Positions 1-8,903 of a stretch of DNA of 64,000 nucleotides are shown piece after piece. The stretch's first letter is position 1, and each line of letters opens with the position of its first letter. The notes beneath the pieces are model-generated. The model was not told where the DNA came from and made no database searches. It saw only the letters and a list, made by a program, of their open reading frames with translations. The DNA comes from Maricaulis sp017643475 (lineage in GTDB: Bacteria > Pseudomonadota > Alphaproteobacteria > Caulobacterales > Maricaulaceae). The position numbers and the translations under genes are program-made. Where the stretch lies: positions 1,984,001-2,048,000 of the forward strand of contig NZ_CP138920.1 of the NCBI RefSeq assembly GCF_047123815.1, written 5' to 3'.

Positions 1-679
1 TGTCGAGGACGATTTCCATAATTTCACCGCGCTGAACTTCCCGGAAGGCCACCCGGCCCGCGACACCCAGGACACCTTCTTCATGCAGCCGGATGCCGAC
101 GGCAATCGCAAGGTTTTGCGCACGCATACCTCGCCGGTCCAGATCCGCACCATGCTCGAGCAGGAACCGCCGATCCGCATTATCGCGCCGGGTCGTGTCT
201 ATCGCTGTGACTGGGACCAGACCCATACGCCGATGTTCCACCAGGTCGAAGGCCTGGTCATCGACAAGGGCACCCATATGGGCCACCTCAAGGGTGTGCT
301 GCTGGATTTCATCGCCGCCTTTTTCGAGACCGACAAGGTCGAGGCGCAATTCCGCCCGCACCACTTCCCCTTCACCGAGCCGTCTGCAGAGATGGACGTG
401 AAGTATGAGCGGGTTGGCCAGGCCGTGAAGGTCGGCCAGGGCGATAAATGGATGGAAATCCTCGGCTGTGGCATGGTCCACCCGAACGTGATCCGCAATT
501 GCGGTCTCGATCCGGACGAATACCAGGGCTTTGCTTTCGGTATGGGCGTGGATCGCCTGGCGATGCTGAAATACGGCGCGCCGGACCTGCGCGACTTCTT
601 CAATTCCGACAAGCGCTGGCTGGCCCATTACGGCTTCAGCCCACTGCTCCAGGCCAATCTGGCCACCGGCCTTAGCTAA
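1..679 (+). CDS. pheS: Phenylalanine-tRNA ligase alpha subunit, C-terminal part (5' truncated by window)
   Basis: This is the class II catalytic core of PheS, which charges tRNA-Phe as an alpha2-beta2 enzyme in the cytoplasm. The reading frame is open from base 2. It shows FPEGHPARDTQDTFF, the motif 2 region with RVYRCDWDQTHTPMFHQ, and motif 3 with GFAFGMGVDRLAMLKYG. The N-terminal coiled-coil arm lies outside the window. The stop codon is 11 bases before pheT, which has an AAGGA-like ribosome site, so the two subunits are co-transcribed. Identification is from family motifs and the pheT neighbour and is very secure. Confidence 0.97.
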   Translation, partial: VEDDFHNFTALNFPEGHPARDTQDTFFMQPDADGNRKVLRTHTSPVQIRTMLEQEPPIRIIAPGRVYRCDWDQTHTPMFHQVEGLVIDKGTHMGHLKGVLLDFIAAFFETDKVEAQFRPHHFPFTEPSAEMDVKYERVGQAVKVGQGDKWMEILGCGMVHPNVIRNCGLDPDEYQGFAFGMGVDRLAMLKYGAPDLRDFFNSDKRWLAHYGFSPLLQANLATGLS

Positions 680-690
680 GGAAGATTGCT

Positions 691-3090
691 ATGAAATTCC
701 CTCTTTCCTGGCTGAAATATCACCTCGAGACCGACGCATCTCTGGCCGAGATCGCCGATGCCATGACCATGGCAGGTCTGGAGATCGAGGATATCGACAA
801 TCCGGCCGAGAAGTTTGGCGAGTTTACCGTCTGCTACGTCAAGGACGCGGTGAAACATCCTGACGCCGACAAGCTGCGTGTGTGCACGGTCGACACCCGG
901 GATGGCGAGAAGCAGATCGTCTGTGGAGCGCCCAACGCCCGTGCCGGCATGTATGCCGTGTATGCACCGCTGGGGACCCATATTCCGGGCCTCGACTTTG
1001 CGCTGGACAAGAAGCCACGCAAGATCCGAGGCGTTGAAAGCCATGGCATGATGTGTTCGGCCAAGGAGCTCGAGCTCGGCGAGGACCATGACGGCATCAT
1101 CGACCTGGACGGCGAGTGGGAAGTTGGAACCCCGGCTGTCGTCGCCCTGGGCCAGGACGACCCGGTCATCGACTTTGAAGTTACCCCGAACCGTCCCGAC
1201 TGGCTGGGTGTGCGCGGTATTGCCCGTGATCTGGCCGCGACCGGTATCGGTACGCTGAAGGATGTTCCGGTCAACGAGATCGAGGGCTCATTCCCGTGCC
1301 CGGTCGAGATCAAGCTGGACTGGCCGGAAGCCTGCCCGGTCTTCATGGGCCGCATAGTGCGCGGCGTGAAGAATGTGGAGAGCCCGGACTGGCTGAAAAA
1401 GGCGCTGACCTCCATCGGTCTGCGCCCGATCAACGCCCTGGCCGACATCACCAATCTGATTTCCTACGACCGCTGTCGTCCGCTGCACGTCTATGATGCC
1501 AGCAAGCTGACCGGCGCCATCCATGCCCGCAAGGGGGCTGGCGAGACGGACAGGTTCGAGGCGCTGGACAACAAGGAATATGTCCCGGCTGACAGCATGT
1601 GTGTCATCGCCGACGAGGCGCGCGCGCTCGGTTTTGGCGGCGTCATGGGCGGTGTTTATTCCGGCTGTGAGAGCGATACGACGGATGTCTTCATCGAAGC
1701 CGCCTGGTTCGATCCGCTGATCACCCGCGCCACCGCCAAGGCCACCGGCATCGATAGTGATGCGAAATACCGTTACGAGCGCGGTGTGGACCCGGCGTCC
1801 TGCCGTGACGGCATCGAATACGCCACTCGCCTGATCCTGGATATCTGCGGCGGTGAAGCCTCCGAGGTTCTGGTCGCGGGCGAAGTTCCGGCCAAGCCGG
1901 CCGACATCGAGTTCCCGGTCACCGAGGTCAAGCGCCTGACCGGGCTGGACCTTCCGCGTGAAGAGATCGTGCGCATCCTGGAAACGCTCGGTTTCGAACC
2001 GGTCGGCGAGGGCGATATGCTGACCGTGGGTGTGCCCAGCTGGCGTCTGGATTGTTCGCAGAAAGCCGATCTGGTCGAGGAAGTCGCCCGGATCCACGGG
2101 TTCGACAATCTCGAAGCCCTGTCCCTGCCGCGTTTGCCGGGCCGCCGCGAAGCGCCGGCCACACCGATGCAACTGCGTGCGCGTTACGCGCGTCGCGCCC
2201 TGGCCAGCCGGGGTTACAGCGAGGCCGTGACCTGGTCCTTCTGTGAAACTTCCCAGGCCGCGCTGTTTGGCGGTCATGGCGAAGGCCTGACGCTGGACAA
2301 TCCGATTTCATCCGAGCTGGACGTCATGCGCCCGACCGCGCTGATCCACCTGCTGACGGCCATGCAGGCCAATGCGGATCGCGGCCAGGCCGGTGCAGCC
2401 CTCTTCGAGGTCGGACCGATTTATCTGTCCGATGCGCTTGACGGCCAGCGCCTTGTCGCAACCGGCGTCATGCCGGTGCAGGCGGACCGTCACTGGACCG
2501 GTCAGCGCGAGCCCGATGTGTTCGACGTCAAAGCCGATGTCATGGCCGCTCTGGAAGCGGCCGGTGCGCCGGTCGGCTCGCTGCAGACGGTGGCCGAAGC
2601 GCGCGAGTGGTGGCATCCGGGTCGTTCCGGTGTCATGCGCCTGGGGCCGAAAAACGTCATGGCCGAGTTTGGCGAGATCCATCCGCGCGTGCTCAAGGCG
2701 CTGGATATTGACGGTCGTGTTCTCGCTTTCGAGATCGTTCTGGACAATATCCCGATGCCGAAAAAGGTGTCCGGTCTGAAAGCCCGCACCCAGCTGGACA
2801 AGGCGGACCTGACGCCGGTGCGTCGTGACTTCGCCTTCCTGGTCGACAAGAGCGTTGCAGCCGATGCAGCGATCCGTGCGGCCAAGGGCGCGGACAAACA
2901 GCTGATCACGGGTGTTTCTGTCTTCGATGTCTATGAGGGCAAGGGTGTTCCGGAAGGCCAGGTTTCACTGGCGCTGGAAGTCACGCTCCAACCACGTGAA
3001 AAGACTCTGACAGACGAGGAAATCGAGGCGGTCGCCGGCAAGATTGTCGCCAAGGTAACCGGTGCAACGGGCGGCAGCCTGCGCAGCTAG
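691..3090 (+). CDS. pheT: Phenylalanine-tRNA ligase beta subunit
   Basis: The 799-residue beta subunit of the phenylalanyl-tRNA synthetase has the usual bacterial length. The N-terminal tRNA-binding (OB-fold) domain spans about residues 40-150 and contains VCGAPNARAGMYAVYAPLGT. The B3/B4 editing and B5 domains follow, with KYRYERGVDP near residue 360. The ferredoxin-fold anticodon-binding domain closes the protein after RRDFAFLVDK near residue 710. The start ATG follows GAAGATT at a normal distance. It is the second gene of the pheST operon. Confidence 0.97.
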   Translation: MKFPLSWLKYHLETDASLAEIADAMTMAGLEIEDIDNPAEKFGEFTVCYVKDAVKHPDADKLRVCTVDTRDGEKQIVCGAPNARAGMYAVYAPLGTHIPGLDFALDKKPRKIRGVESHGMMCSAKELELGEDHDGIIDLDGEWEVGTPAVVALGQDDPVIDFEVTPNRPDWLGVRGIARDLAATGIGTLKDVPVNEIEGSFPCPVEIKLDWPEACPVFMGRIVRGVKNVESPDWLKKALTSIGLRPINALADITNLISYDRCRPLHVYDASKLTGAIHARKGAGETDRFEALDNKEYVPADSMCVIADEARALGFGGVMGGVYSGCESDTTDVFIEAAWFDPLITRATAKATGIDSDAKYRYERGVDPASCRDGIEYATRLILDICGGEASEVLVAGEVPAKPADIEFPVTEVKRLTGLDLPREEIVRILETLGFEPVGEGDMLTVGVPSWRLDCSQKADLVEEVARIHGFDNLEALSLPRLPGRREAPATPMQLRARYARRALASRGYSEAVTWSFCETSQAALFGGHGEGLTLDNPISSELDVMRPTALIHLLTAMQANADRGQAGAALFEVGPIYLSDALDGQRLVATGVMPVQADRHWTGQREPDVFDVKADVMAALEAAGAPVGSLQTVAEAREWWHPGRSGVMRLGPKNVMAEFGEIHPRVLKALDIDGRVLAFEIVLDNIPMPKKVSGLKARTQLDKADLTPVRRDFAFLVDKSVAADAAIRAAKGADKQLITGVSVFDVYEGKGVPEGQVSLALEVTLQPREKTLTDEEIEAVAGKIVAKVTGATGGSLRS

Positions 3091-3096
3091 TCCGGC

Positions 3097-3705
3097 ATGG
3101 CCATCGATCTGGACGAGATCCGAAATGCGAGCCGGGACGTGCAGTCCCGGTTCGTGCTCGATGCCGTCCTGGCCAATCCGCACCATCGCGCCATCCTCGA
3201 GCACGATCTAGTCCGGGAGCTGCCCGAGCCCTTCCTGATGGCAGGCTCGGTCTACAAGGCCGTCTGGAATGCGCTGTTGGGCGAGGCACCGGATTTCGGC
3301 GTCAATGATTACGACCTAGCCTATTTCAATCCGGACGACCTGACCGAAACCAGCGAGGCGGCGATTGAGGTCTCCATCGCAGACGCTTTTCGCGAACGTG
3401 GTATCGAGGTCGAAGCGTGCAACCAGGCGCGTGTGCACATCTGGTTCAACAGGAAATTCGGCACCCGGCGGGAGGCATTGTCTTCATCGCTTGAAGCGGT
3501 CGAAAAGTTTGCTTCTCGTACCCATGCAATCGGGCTGTTTGTCGGCGCTAACGGCCAGCCGGCGCTGCATGCGCCTTTCGGTTTCGAGGAGCTTTTGAGC
3601 CTTCATATACGCCCGGCGCCGGACCTTTCCGGAGCGGCGGCATGGAATGCCAAATGTGATGAACAATCTTGCCTCTGGCCCGGCTTGCGTTTCGAGCGCG
3701 CCTGA
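3097..3705 (+). CDS. Nucleotidyltransferase-like protein (NTP_transf_6 / DUF925 type)
   Basis: This 202-residue protein has a nucleotidyltransferase-like core: GSVYKAVWN near residue 50 and the acidic motif VNDYDLAYF near residue 70. That arrangement is characteristic of the NTP_transf_6 (DUF925) family. It starts six bases after the pheT stop with no clear ribosome site, so it is probably translated from the pheST message. The substrate is unknown. Family membership is from recognised motifs; no function beyond nucleotidyl transfer should be assumed. Confidence 0.75.
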   Translation: MAIDLDEIRNASRDVQSRFVLDAVLANPHHRAILEHDLVRELPEPFLMAGSVYKAVWNALLGEAPDFGVNDYDLAYFNPDDLTETSEAAIEVSIADAFRERGIEVEACNQARVHIWFNRKFGTRREALSSSLEAVEKFASRTHAIGLFVGANGQPALHAPFGFEELLSLHIRPAPDLSGAAAWNAKCDEQSCLWPGLRFERA

Positions 3706-3955
3706 CTATCGCAATGCGAGAGCCTGATCGAATTAATTCAACCCATTGGGGAATCTCGTCTATTCCACCGAGAGTTGATCAATTTTTTGGGAAAAATCGT
3801 CTCTGGCGTATGGCCTGAAAGGACCGGTCGAGCTAACATGGTTAATGGAGCGTTAAGCGCCTGATTGCCCGTTACGGTTTATTGCCCGGGCTAATCGGGG
3901 GTGTTGCGGGGCGAATCATTTTGCAGCCGCAAGTAGTTTCCGGGGGGAGTATCGA

Positions 3956-5359
3956 ATGCTGGAGCGGTGGACTGCCTTTCTCGCGCAAGCGGCTGCGACC
4001 GTGCTCGTGCTGATTGGCCTTGTCGTGCTTCTGGGCTTTACCCACATGCGAAGCTATCGCGCTGGTTTCTGCGCCAACAATGCCTGTGAATCCGAGGCTG
4101 CATTGCCACAACAGACCAGTGACCCCCTGGTGTTGCCGCAACAGAACGAAAGCGGTCTGATGACGGCTACCGCGGCCATGCCGGGCACACAATCGACCAA
4201 TCCTGCGGCAGCCAGTGGCCAGCCCATACCCGATCCGCCGCCAAACCTGTCCGCGCGTCCCGCTACCGATGATGACGAGGATGAGCTGCCGGTGTCCGAT
4301 CGTGTTTCGGGCACACGCCAGATCAACGGATCCTCGCGCCGCTCCGGCAGTTCCGGTCGTCGTGGCAGTTATGACGAATACTACCCGACACCGGGTGACG
4401 ATATCTGCAACGATTATGAAGGCCCGGTGACGGACGCCGACCTGGCGCGTTGCTGGCTGCGCATCGGTGACGCCTATCAGTCCATCGGCCAGCTCGACTT
4501 TGCCCGTCGCGCCTGGGACCGCTCGCTGGAGATCGGCGCTTATCGTGGTGCCCAGGCCTCTCTGGTTGCCCAGCAGCGCATGCAGGCGGCGACACTCGCC
4601 CAGGCCTGCCGCACGACTTATGAAAGCCTTGAGCGAATTTCCCGTGGCCATCGCCTTGGTGAAGTCGAGGGCGGCGGTATCATCGATCTTCAACTGCGGC
4701 AGCAATCCCTGGCTGCGTTGGGGTATTACGCCGATGAGGTGGATGGGTCCTATGGTCCGAACACCCGCCGCGCGGTTCGCGACTTCCAGGCTGATATGGG
4801 CTTTGACCAGACCGGCGCGCTCAATCCGCGCGAGACGGTCGACCTGATCTGTCACGCTGCGATCACTGCTCGCGATCCTGGCGCCCAGAACCTGCTGGGC
4901 ATCATGTTTGCGACCGGTCTGGGTGTGGAACTGAATGTCGACATGGCCATTGAATGGCTGGAGATCGCTGCGACGCGCGGTCATCCGGAAGCCAATTTCA
5001 ACCTCGCCCTGATTTATGGCACCGGAACGATCCAGGGCAGCTATCGCATGTGCGGTGTCGTCGAGAGCCCGGAGCGTGCGGACAGCTATCTGCGCCGCGC
5101 CGCCGAGCTGGAGCACGGTCGTGCGCGCTTTATTCGTGACAATGAGGGTTTCCGCCAGGACGCGGTGTCACGCTGGGACAATATCGCGGCCCGTCTGGCC
5201 AGTGAGGCCGCCCAGGCCCGAGATCCGTTCTGGGAAGCCTGGCAGGCCCGCCTCGACGAGGCCGAGGCCGACGCAGCCTATCGGGCCATTCAGCCTGGAT
5301 GTTATCTGACAGCGGTTGCTGAACGTGCCGCCGCTGCCGAAGAGGACCCGGCGCCCTGA
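3956..5359 (+). CDS. Membrane-anchored protein with peptidoglycan-binding and Sel1-like repeats
   Basis: This 467-residue protein has one N-terminal transmembrane segment (about residues 7-25) followed by a long acidic, Ser/Pro-rich linker. A TPR-like helical pair lies near residues 155-195. A peptidoglycan-binding (PG_binding_1) domain lies near 245-300, with LGYYADEVDGSYGPNTRRAV. Sel1-like repeats lie near 312-365, with AIEWLEIAATRGHPEANFNL. The C-terminal part should sit in the periplasm. The start ATG follows GGGGGGAG by about six bases. A lipoprotein gene follows 24 bases downstream, suggesting a two-gene envelope unit. The precise role is unknown. Confidence 0.8.
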   Translation: MLERWTAFLAQAAATVLVLIGLVVLLGFTHMRSYRAGFCANNACESEAALPQQTSDPLVLPQQNESGLMTATAAMPGTQSTNPAAASGQPIPDPPPNLSARPATDDDEDELPVSDRVSGTRQINGSSRRSGSSGRRGSYDEYYPTPGDDICNDYEGPVTDADLARCWLRIGDAYQSIGQLDFARRAWDRSLEIGAYRGAQASLVAQQRMQAATLAQACRTTYESLERISRGHRLGEVEGGGIIDLQLRQQSLAALGYYADEVDGSYGPNTRRAVRDFQADMGFDQTGALNPRETVDLICHAAITARDPGAQNLLGIMFATGLGVELNVDMAIEWLEIAATRGHPEANFNLALIYGTGTIQGSYRMCGVVESPERADSYLRRAAELEHGRARFIRDNEGFRQDAVSRWDNIAARLASEAAQARDPFWEAWQARLDEAEADAAYRAIQPGCYLTAVAERAAAAEEDPAP

Positions 5360-5383
5360 TCGGCGCCCGGAGGGAGTGGAAAG

Positions 5384-6073
5384 ATGAAGAAACTCGGACT
5401 TGGACTTGCTCTTATCGCGCTGGCAGGCTGTCAATCTGCTGGTTCGCACGAACATATGTTCCACGCGGGTATCGTTCCGGCGGTTGATACCGACCTTGAG
5501 GCTCGCAGCATTTGTTCCGCGACCTCTTACGAACAAGATCGCAATATCTATCTCACGGGCGTGCGGGAGATGCGTCGTGGGTTGGGTATCATGCAAGGGC
5601 CGGAAATCGGCGGGGTAACGCTTCCGCAAGGCGCCCCGGATCAAAGCCCTCGTTCGCCGAGCGCCTATAACAACCACGAGCCGGCCGTTTCGGATGTGGT
5701 GTATCTGATTTCCCAGTTCGAGGCAGAACTTGATGGCTCCTATGACGCGGTCGTCCAGAGCTGTCGAGCTTATAATCAGTGCATGATCCAGAATGATTAT
5801 ACGGAGAGCGATTGTAACCGGATCCAGGGCCAGTGGTCTGACAGCCAGGTGCGCTTCCACCAATTGGCCGAGCGCATGGCTGATGTTCGCGCGCAGGTCG
5901 CCCAGTCCTGCGGTGACTGTGTTCCAAGCCATTATCGTGGCCATCACGCACGCCATGAGGGCGAGCGCGGTGATTACGGTGACTATGCCGGTGAGCGTCG
6001 CCGTGCAGATACGCCCGACAGCTATTACGGACCCTTCTCGGCCGGGAATGGGCAGCCGAGCACTGGTGACTGA
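5384..6073 (+). CDS. Lipoprotein of unknown function
   Basis: This 229-residue protein has a typical lipoprotein signal: MKK, a hydrophobic stretch, then LAGC with the lipidated cysteine at residue 16. The mature part has paired cysteines and a His/Arg-rich tail (SHYRGHHARHEGERG near residue 185). I do not recognise a family. It follows the Sel1/peptidoglycan-binding gene closely, has its own GGAGGGAG-like ribosome site, and is followed by a strong terminator, so it closes a two-gene unit. Confidence 0.75.
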   Translation: MKKLGLGLALIALAGCQSAGSHEHMFHAGIVPAVDTDLEARSICSATSYEQDRNIYLTGVREMRRGLGIMQGPEIGGVTLPQGAPDQSPRSPSAYNNHEPAVSDVVYLISQFEAELDGSYDAVVQSCRAYNQCMIQNDYTESDCNRIQGQWSDSQVRFHQLAERMADVRAQVAQSCGDCVPSHYRGHHARHEGERGDYGDYAGERRRADTPDSYYGPFSAGNGQPSTGD

Positions 6074-6096
6074 TCCAGGCGAAAGCGTTGAATGAG

Positions 6097-6123
6097 AACG
6101 GGGCCCCGCAAGGCCCCGTTTTT
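6097..6123. terminator. Intrinsic terminator, bidirectional
   Basis: A 9-bp perfect stem (AACGGGGCC / GGCCCCGTT) with a six-base loop is followed by a T run. It lies between two convergent genes ending at 6073 (+) and 6142 (-) and can serve both. Confidence 0.88.
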
Positions 6124-6141
6124 GTGTGTGCAGATATCCGG

Positions 6142-7476
6142 CTAGAAACTGCCGCCGATGCGGTTTTTCCAGTAGCCGACATCCTCGGCATATTTGCCAA
6201 CCATTTCGCCCAGCACATTGTCCAGCAGCAGGCTGTCAAAACCGATCCACTCATCCTGGTTGATCTCGTCGATACTCGTCATCGAGTGACGCAGGAAGAT
6301 CACATAAACCCCGATGAGGGCGATGAAGAGGAAGGCGAAGATCAGTCCGAGATCGGCAATGCGAGCCCAGAGGTCAAAGGCGAGGCTGTCGGCGAATATG
6401 CTGTTCACTCCGACCATGACGATCAGGAACAGCGCCGGGATCATCACCAGGTAATAGCCGGAATTGCGCAGGATCTGGAACATCACCCCGCGGATGAAGC
6501 TCTCGATGAAGAAGATGCGCCACGCGATCCACAAAACGGTCGTGTGCCATTTGCGGGCCTGTTTGGAGAATTCGCTGGCATCCTTTTCCTGACCGACAGT
6601 CACTGATTTCGCCAGCCCCTCGGCGGTGCGGAAATGGTCGTTCATGCGCGCCAGATAGCGGGTGATGAAATTGGACAGTTCGCGGAAGTTGTTGCGCTGA
6701 TAAGGCGCGTACTCCACGTAATAGGCAATCCACATGGCAAAGGCGCCGCCCAGCGTCGTCAGGGCGGCAAACCCGGCCTGGTTGATGTCAGTCACATCCA
6801 TTGCCAGCGGACCCAGCTGCAAACCATCACCCAGCCCCATCATCGCGGCCAGGCCCAGCGCCACACCATCATTATAGATCAGGTTGATGATCAGGATGGA
6901 GGAGATGATGGCGGAAAAGACCACAGTCAGCTTGCGCACATTGCCGTTGATCTCCTTGCGCATCTGGTTGAGCAGGTAAAGGCAGCCGGCATCTTCGGGG
7001 AAGTGGCGGGCGATGATCGCACCTTCCTCATCCTCATAGAGGTTCTGACAGTCAGCCGAGATCGGGACCCGACCGTTGAGGAAACGCGTACCTTCGGCGT
7101 GATAACGCTCGGCGACCTCATCGCTCAGCTCGGTGGGCATTTTGATATAACCGACAACCACGCTCAGCCAGTTGAAAAGCACGCCATGGCGAGTGATGTG
7201 TTTGTCTTCGTGCTTGAAATCCTCGCCCAGGGCCCGCTCGGTCTCGGTCTGTGGTCGCGAGGCCCGGGACAGGGCAGCCCAGGCACTGGTACCGCTGTGC
7301 GCAGACTTCACCATGCCCGCCGAGGCATTTCCGCTCGGCTTGATGCGGAAGATGCGCATGACCGGGCGGAAAACCGGGGCGACGACGCGGGAGAGCAATT
7401 GCAGTGGGATCTGCCGCGCCAGCACCAGCAGGATCAACAGCCCGATCCCGGCCAGAAGTACAAGTCCGTTCGCCAT
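6142..7476 (-). CDS. Polytopic membrane protein of unknown function
   Basis: This 444-residue protein has one N-terminal transmembrane helix (residues 4-22), a soluble stretch of about 150 residues, then about five or six further hydrophobic helices to near residue 400. A loop near residues 255-305 is rich in Arg, Lys and Glu. The start ATG is preceded by GGGGAGAG. I do not recognise a family; it is not a transporter type I know. It faces the envelope genes across a shared terminator and appears to be a single-gene unit. Confidence 0.7.
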   Translation of the reverse strand: MANGLVLLAGIGLLILLVLARQIPLQLLSRVVAPVFRPVMRIFRIKPSGNASAGMVKSAHSGTSAWAALSRASRPQTETERALGEDFKHEDKHITRHGVLFNWLSVVVGYIKMPTELSDEVAERYHAEGTRFLNGRVPISADCQNLYEDEEGAIIARHFPEDAGCLYLLNQMRKEINGNVRKLTVVFSAIISSILIINLIYNDGVALGLAAMMGLGDGLQLGPLAMDVTDINQAGFAALTTLGGAFAMWIAYYVEYAPYQRNNFRELSNFITRYLARMNDHFRTAEGLAKSVTVGQEKDASEFSKQARKWHTTVLWIAWRIFFIESFIRGVMFQILRNSGYYLVMIPALFLIVMVGVNSIFADSLAFDLWARIADLGLIFAFLFIALIGVYVIFLRHSMTSIDEINQDEWIGFDSLLLDNVLGEMVGKYAEDVGYWKNRIGGSF

Positions 7477-7596
7477 GATCTCTCCCCACTCTCAACAAAC
7501 ACGTCTTACGGGAAGTATCGCATTTTGAGAGGCTAGGGCGAAGGGGAAACGCCCGGGTCCCGTCCCCTTTTGGCAGCCGGTCGTCCCTGTGCGGCT

Positions 7597-8121
7597 TCAG
7601 TCCTCGTCCGCTGCGAACGCGGCGTGATAGGCAATCGTCACGTGGGTGACATCTATCGGCGCGCCAGACAGGCTGAGCAACTGGAAGGCATCGCCGTACG
7701 TCGCTTCCGGGTCAGCCTCCCAGAACCAGTTGATATCGCGTGCCGGCGTGAAGCCGAACCGCTTGTAGTAGGCGGGGTCACCGAGCAGGACGCAGAAGGG
7801 AACGCCCAGCTTCTTCAGATACTCCAGCCCGTGTTCGATCAGGGCGCTGCCGATGCCGCGTTTCTGTACATCCGGCGCGACAGCAACGGGGCCAAGCCCG
7901 ATGCCGTAGAGTTCGGTTCTCGAGGTGGTCCGCCCTGTGACCGGGGAGAACATGATCTCCCCGACGATACGTCCATGGTCTTCGGCGACAAGTTCCAGCG
8001 TATCCGCGTCGGCCGCGCGAAGTGCGCGCACAATCCGGCTTTCTGCTACGCCATCAAAAGCGGCGTCCAGCAATTGCCGGACGCCGTCTGTCTCATCCTC
8101 GTCGAAAGCGCGGATCTGCAT
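7597..8121 (-). CDS. GNAT family N-acetyltransferase (YhbS-like)
   Basis: This 174-residue protein has the GNAT fold. The acetyl-CoA pyrophosphate loop reads VQKRGIGSALIEHGL near residue 90, and YYKRFGFTPA near residue 120 is typical of the YhbS group. The substrate cannot be deduced. It begins two bases after the stop of the DUF1134 gene, so the two are co-transcribed, and the protein may act with that envelope factor or simply ride along. Confidence 0.85.
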   Translation of the reverse strand: MQIRAFDEDETDGVRQLLDAAFDGVAESRIVRALRAADADTLELVAEDHGRIVGEIMFSPVTGRTTSRTELYGIGLGPVAVAPDVQKRGIGSALIEHGLEYLKKLGVPFCVLLGDPAYYKRFGFTPARDINWFWEADPEATYGDAFQLLSLSGAPIDVTHVTIAYHAAFAADED

Positions 8122-8123
8122 GG

Positions 8124-8711
8124 CTAGAACGGCAGCCAGCGGCGATTACGCGAATAGGCCAGATAGCCAACATTCGCACCGGCGCGCAGGCCGACACCGG
8201 AACGGATCGGGGCGAGGGTGATCTCGTCAGCGCGCTGATAATTCACGCCCAGGCCAGCGATGAAATAGGCCGATCCCTCGACGCCCGGAAAACGCTGATA
8301 CAGGCGATCGACATCGTCCAGATTATAGACCAGCACAAACACGCGGCTGGCATTGCCACCGGCATCCCACCCGATGGAGGGGCCGCGCCAATAGACTTTC
8401 TCGCGCTCGCCGGATTTCAGTGTCAGATAGCCTTCGCCATAGCGAAGGCCGATGCCGACTGCGCCTGCGACTTCCTCGCCGGCAACATAGCCAACCGGGC
8501 GCCCGAGATCGGAAAACACGCGCTCCAGCACGCTGGCCGCAGCTTCCGCGGTGACGCCGAAGAAGTCAGCGACAGCATCGACGACCTCATCCTGGGAATA
8601 GGTGTCAACGGGTTCGGAGTACTCGCTTGGCTGACCATAATCGGGGTCCTGGGCCAGCCCGGGAGCGGCCAGAAGGCTCAGGGCAGCAAATGCAGAAAGG
8701 GCGCGGCGCAT
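8124..8711 (-). CDS. DUF1134 periplasmic protein, EipA-like
   Basis: This 195-residue secreted protein has signal peptide MRRALSAFAALSLLAAPGLA and a DUF1134 domain over most of its length, including YVAGEEVAGAVGIGLRYGEG and WRGPSIGWDAGGNASRVFVL. The Brucella member, EipA, is a periplasmic protein needed for envelope integrity. The start is the ATG at 8711; an in-frame TTG four codons earlier overlaps the GGAGAG ribosome site and is rejected. It is the first gene of a two-gene unit with the GNAT enzyme. Confidence 0.85.
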   Translation of the reverse strand: MRRALSAFAALSLLAAPGLAQDPDYGQPSEYSEPVDTYSQDEVVDAVADFFGVTAEAAASVLERVFSDLGRPVGYVAGEEVAGAVGIGLRYGEGYLTLKSGEREKVYWRGPSIGWDAGGNASRVFVLVYNLDDVDRLYQRFPGVEGSAYFIAGLGVNYQRADEITLAPIRSGVGLRAGANVGYLAYSRNRRWLPF

Positions 8712-8903
8712 GATACTCTCCAAAACTGGGTTCGCGGATCTATTGCCAAGCGAATAGGGCGAGAGAGCGGCGAATCCCTTAGCGCTTGGTTAATCTCGCG
8801 AAGAGTTCATCTCTCCAGGCTGCGTCATGATGCATGTTTCATTTTAATCTCTTCCTTTCACTCGATAGATTTCCCGGCAGTGATTGCTGAAGGGGAAAAC
8901 GCA

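Noticed and set aside
3872..5116. 414-residue minus-strand frame opposite the Sel1/peptidoglycan-binding gene
   Set aside because: Antisense shadow; the plus strand has the domains and a ribosome site.
8022..8903. N-terminal extension of the M3 peptidase frame by 294 residues
   Set aside because: It lies antisense to the DUF1134 gene and part of the GNAT gene. The lipoprotein signal starts at 8904 with its own ribosome site.
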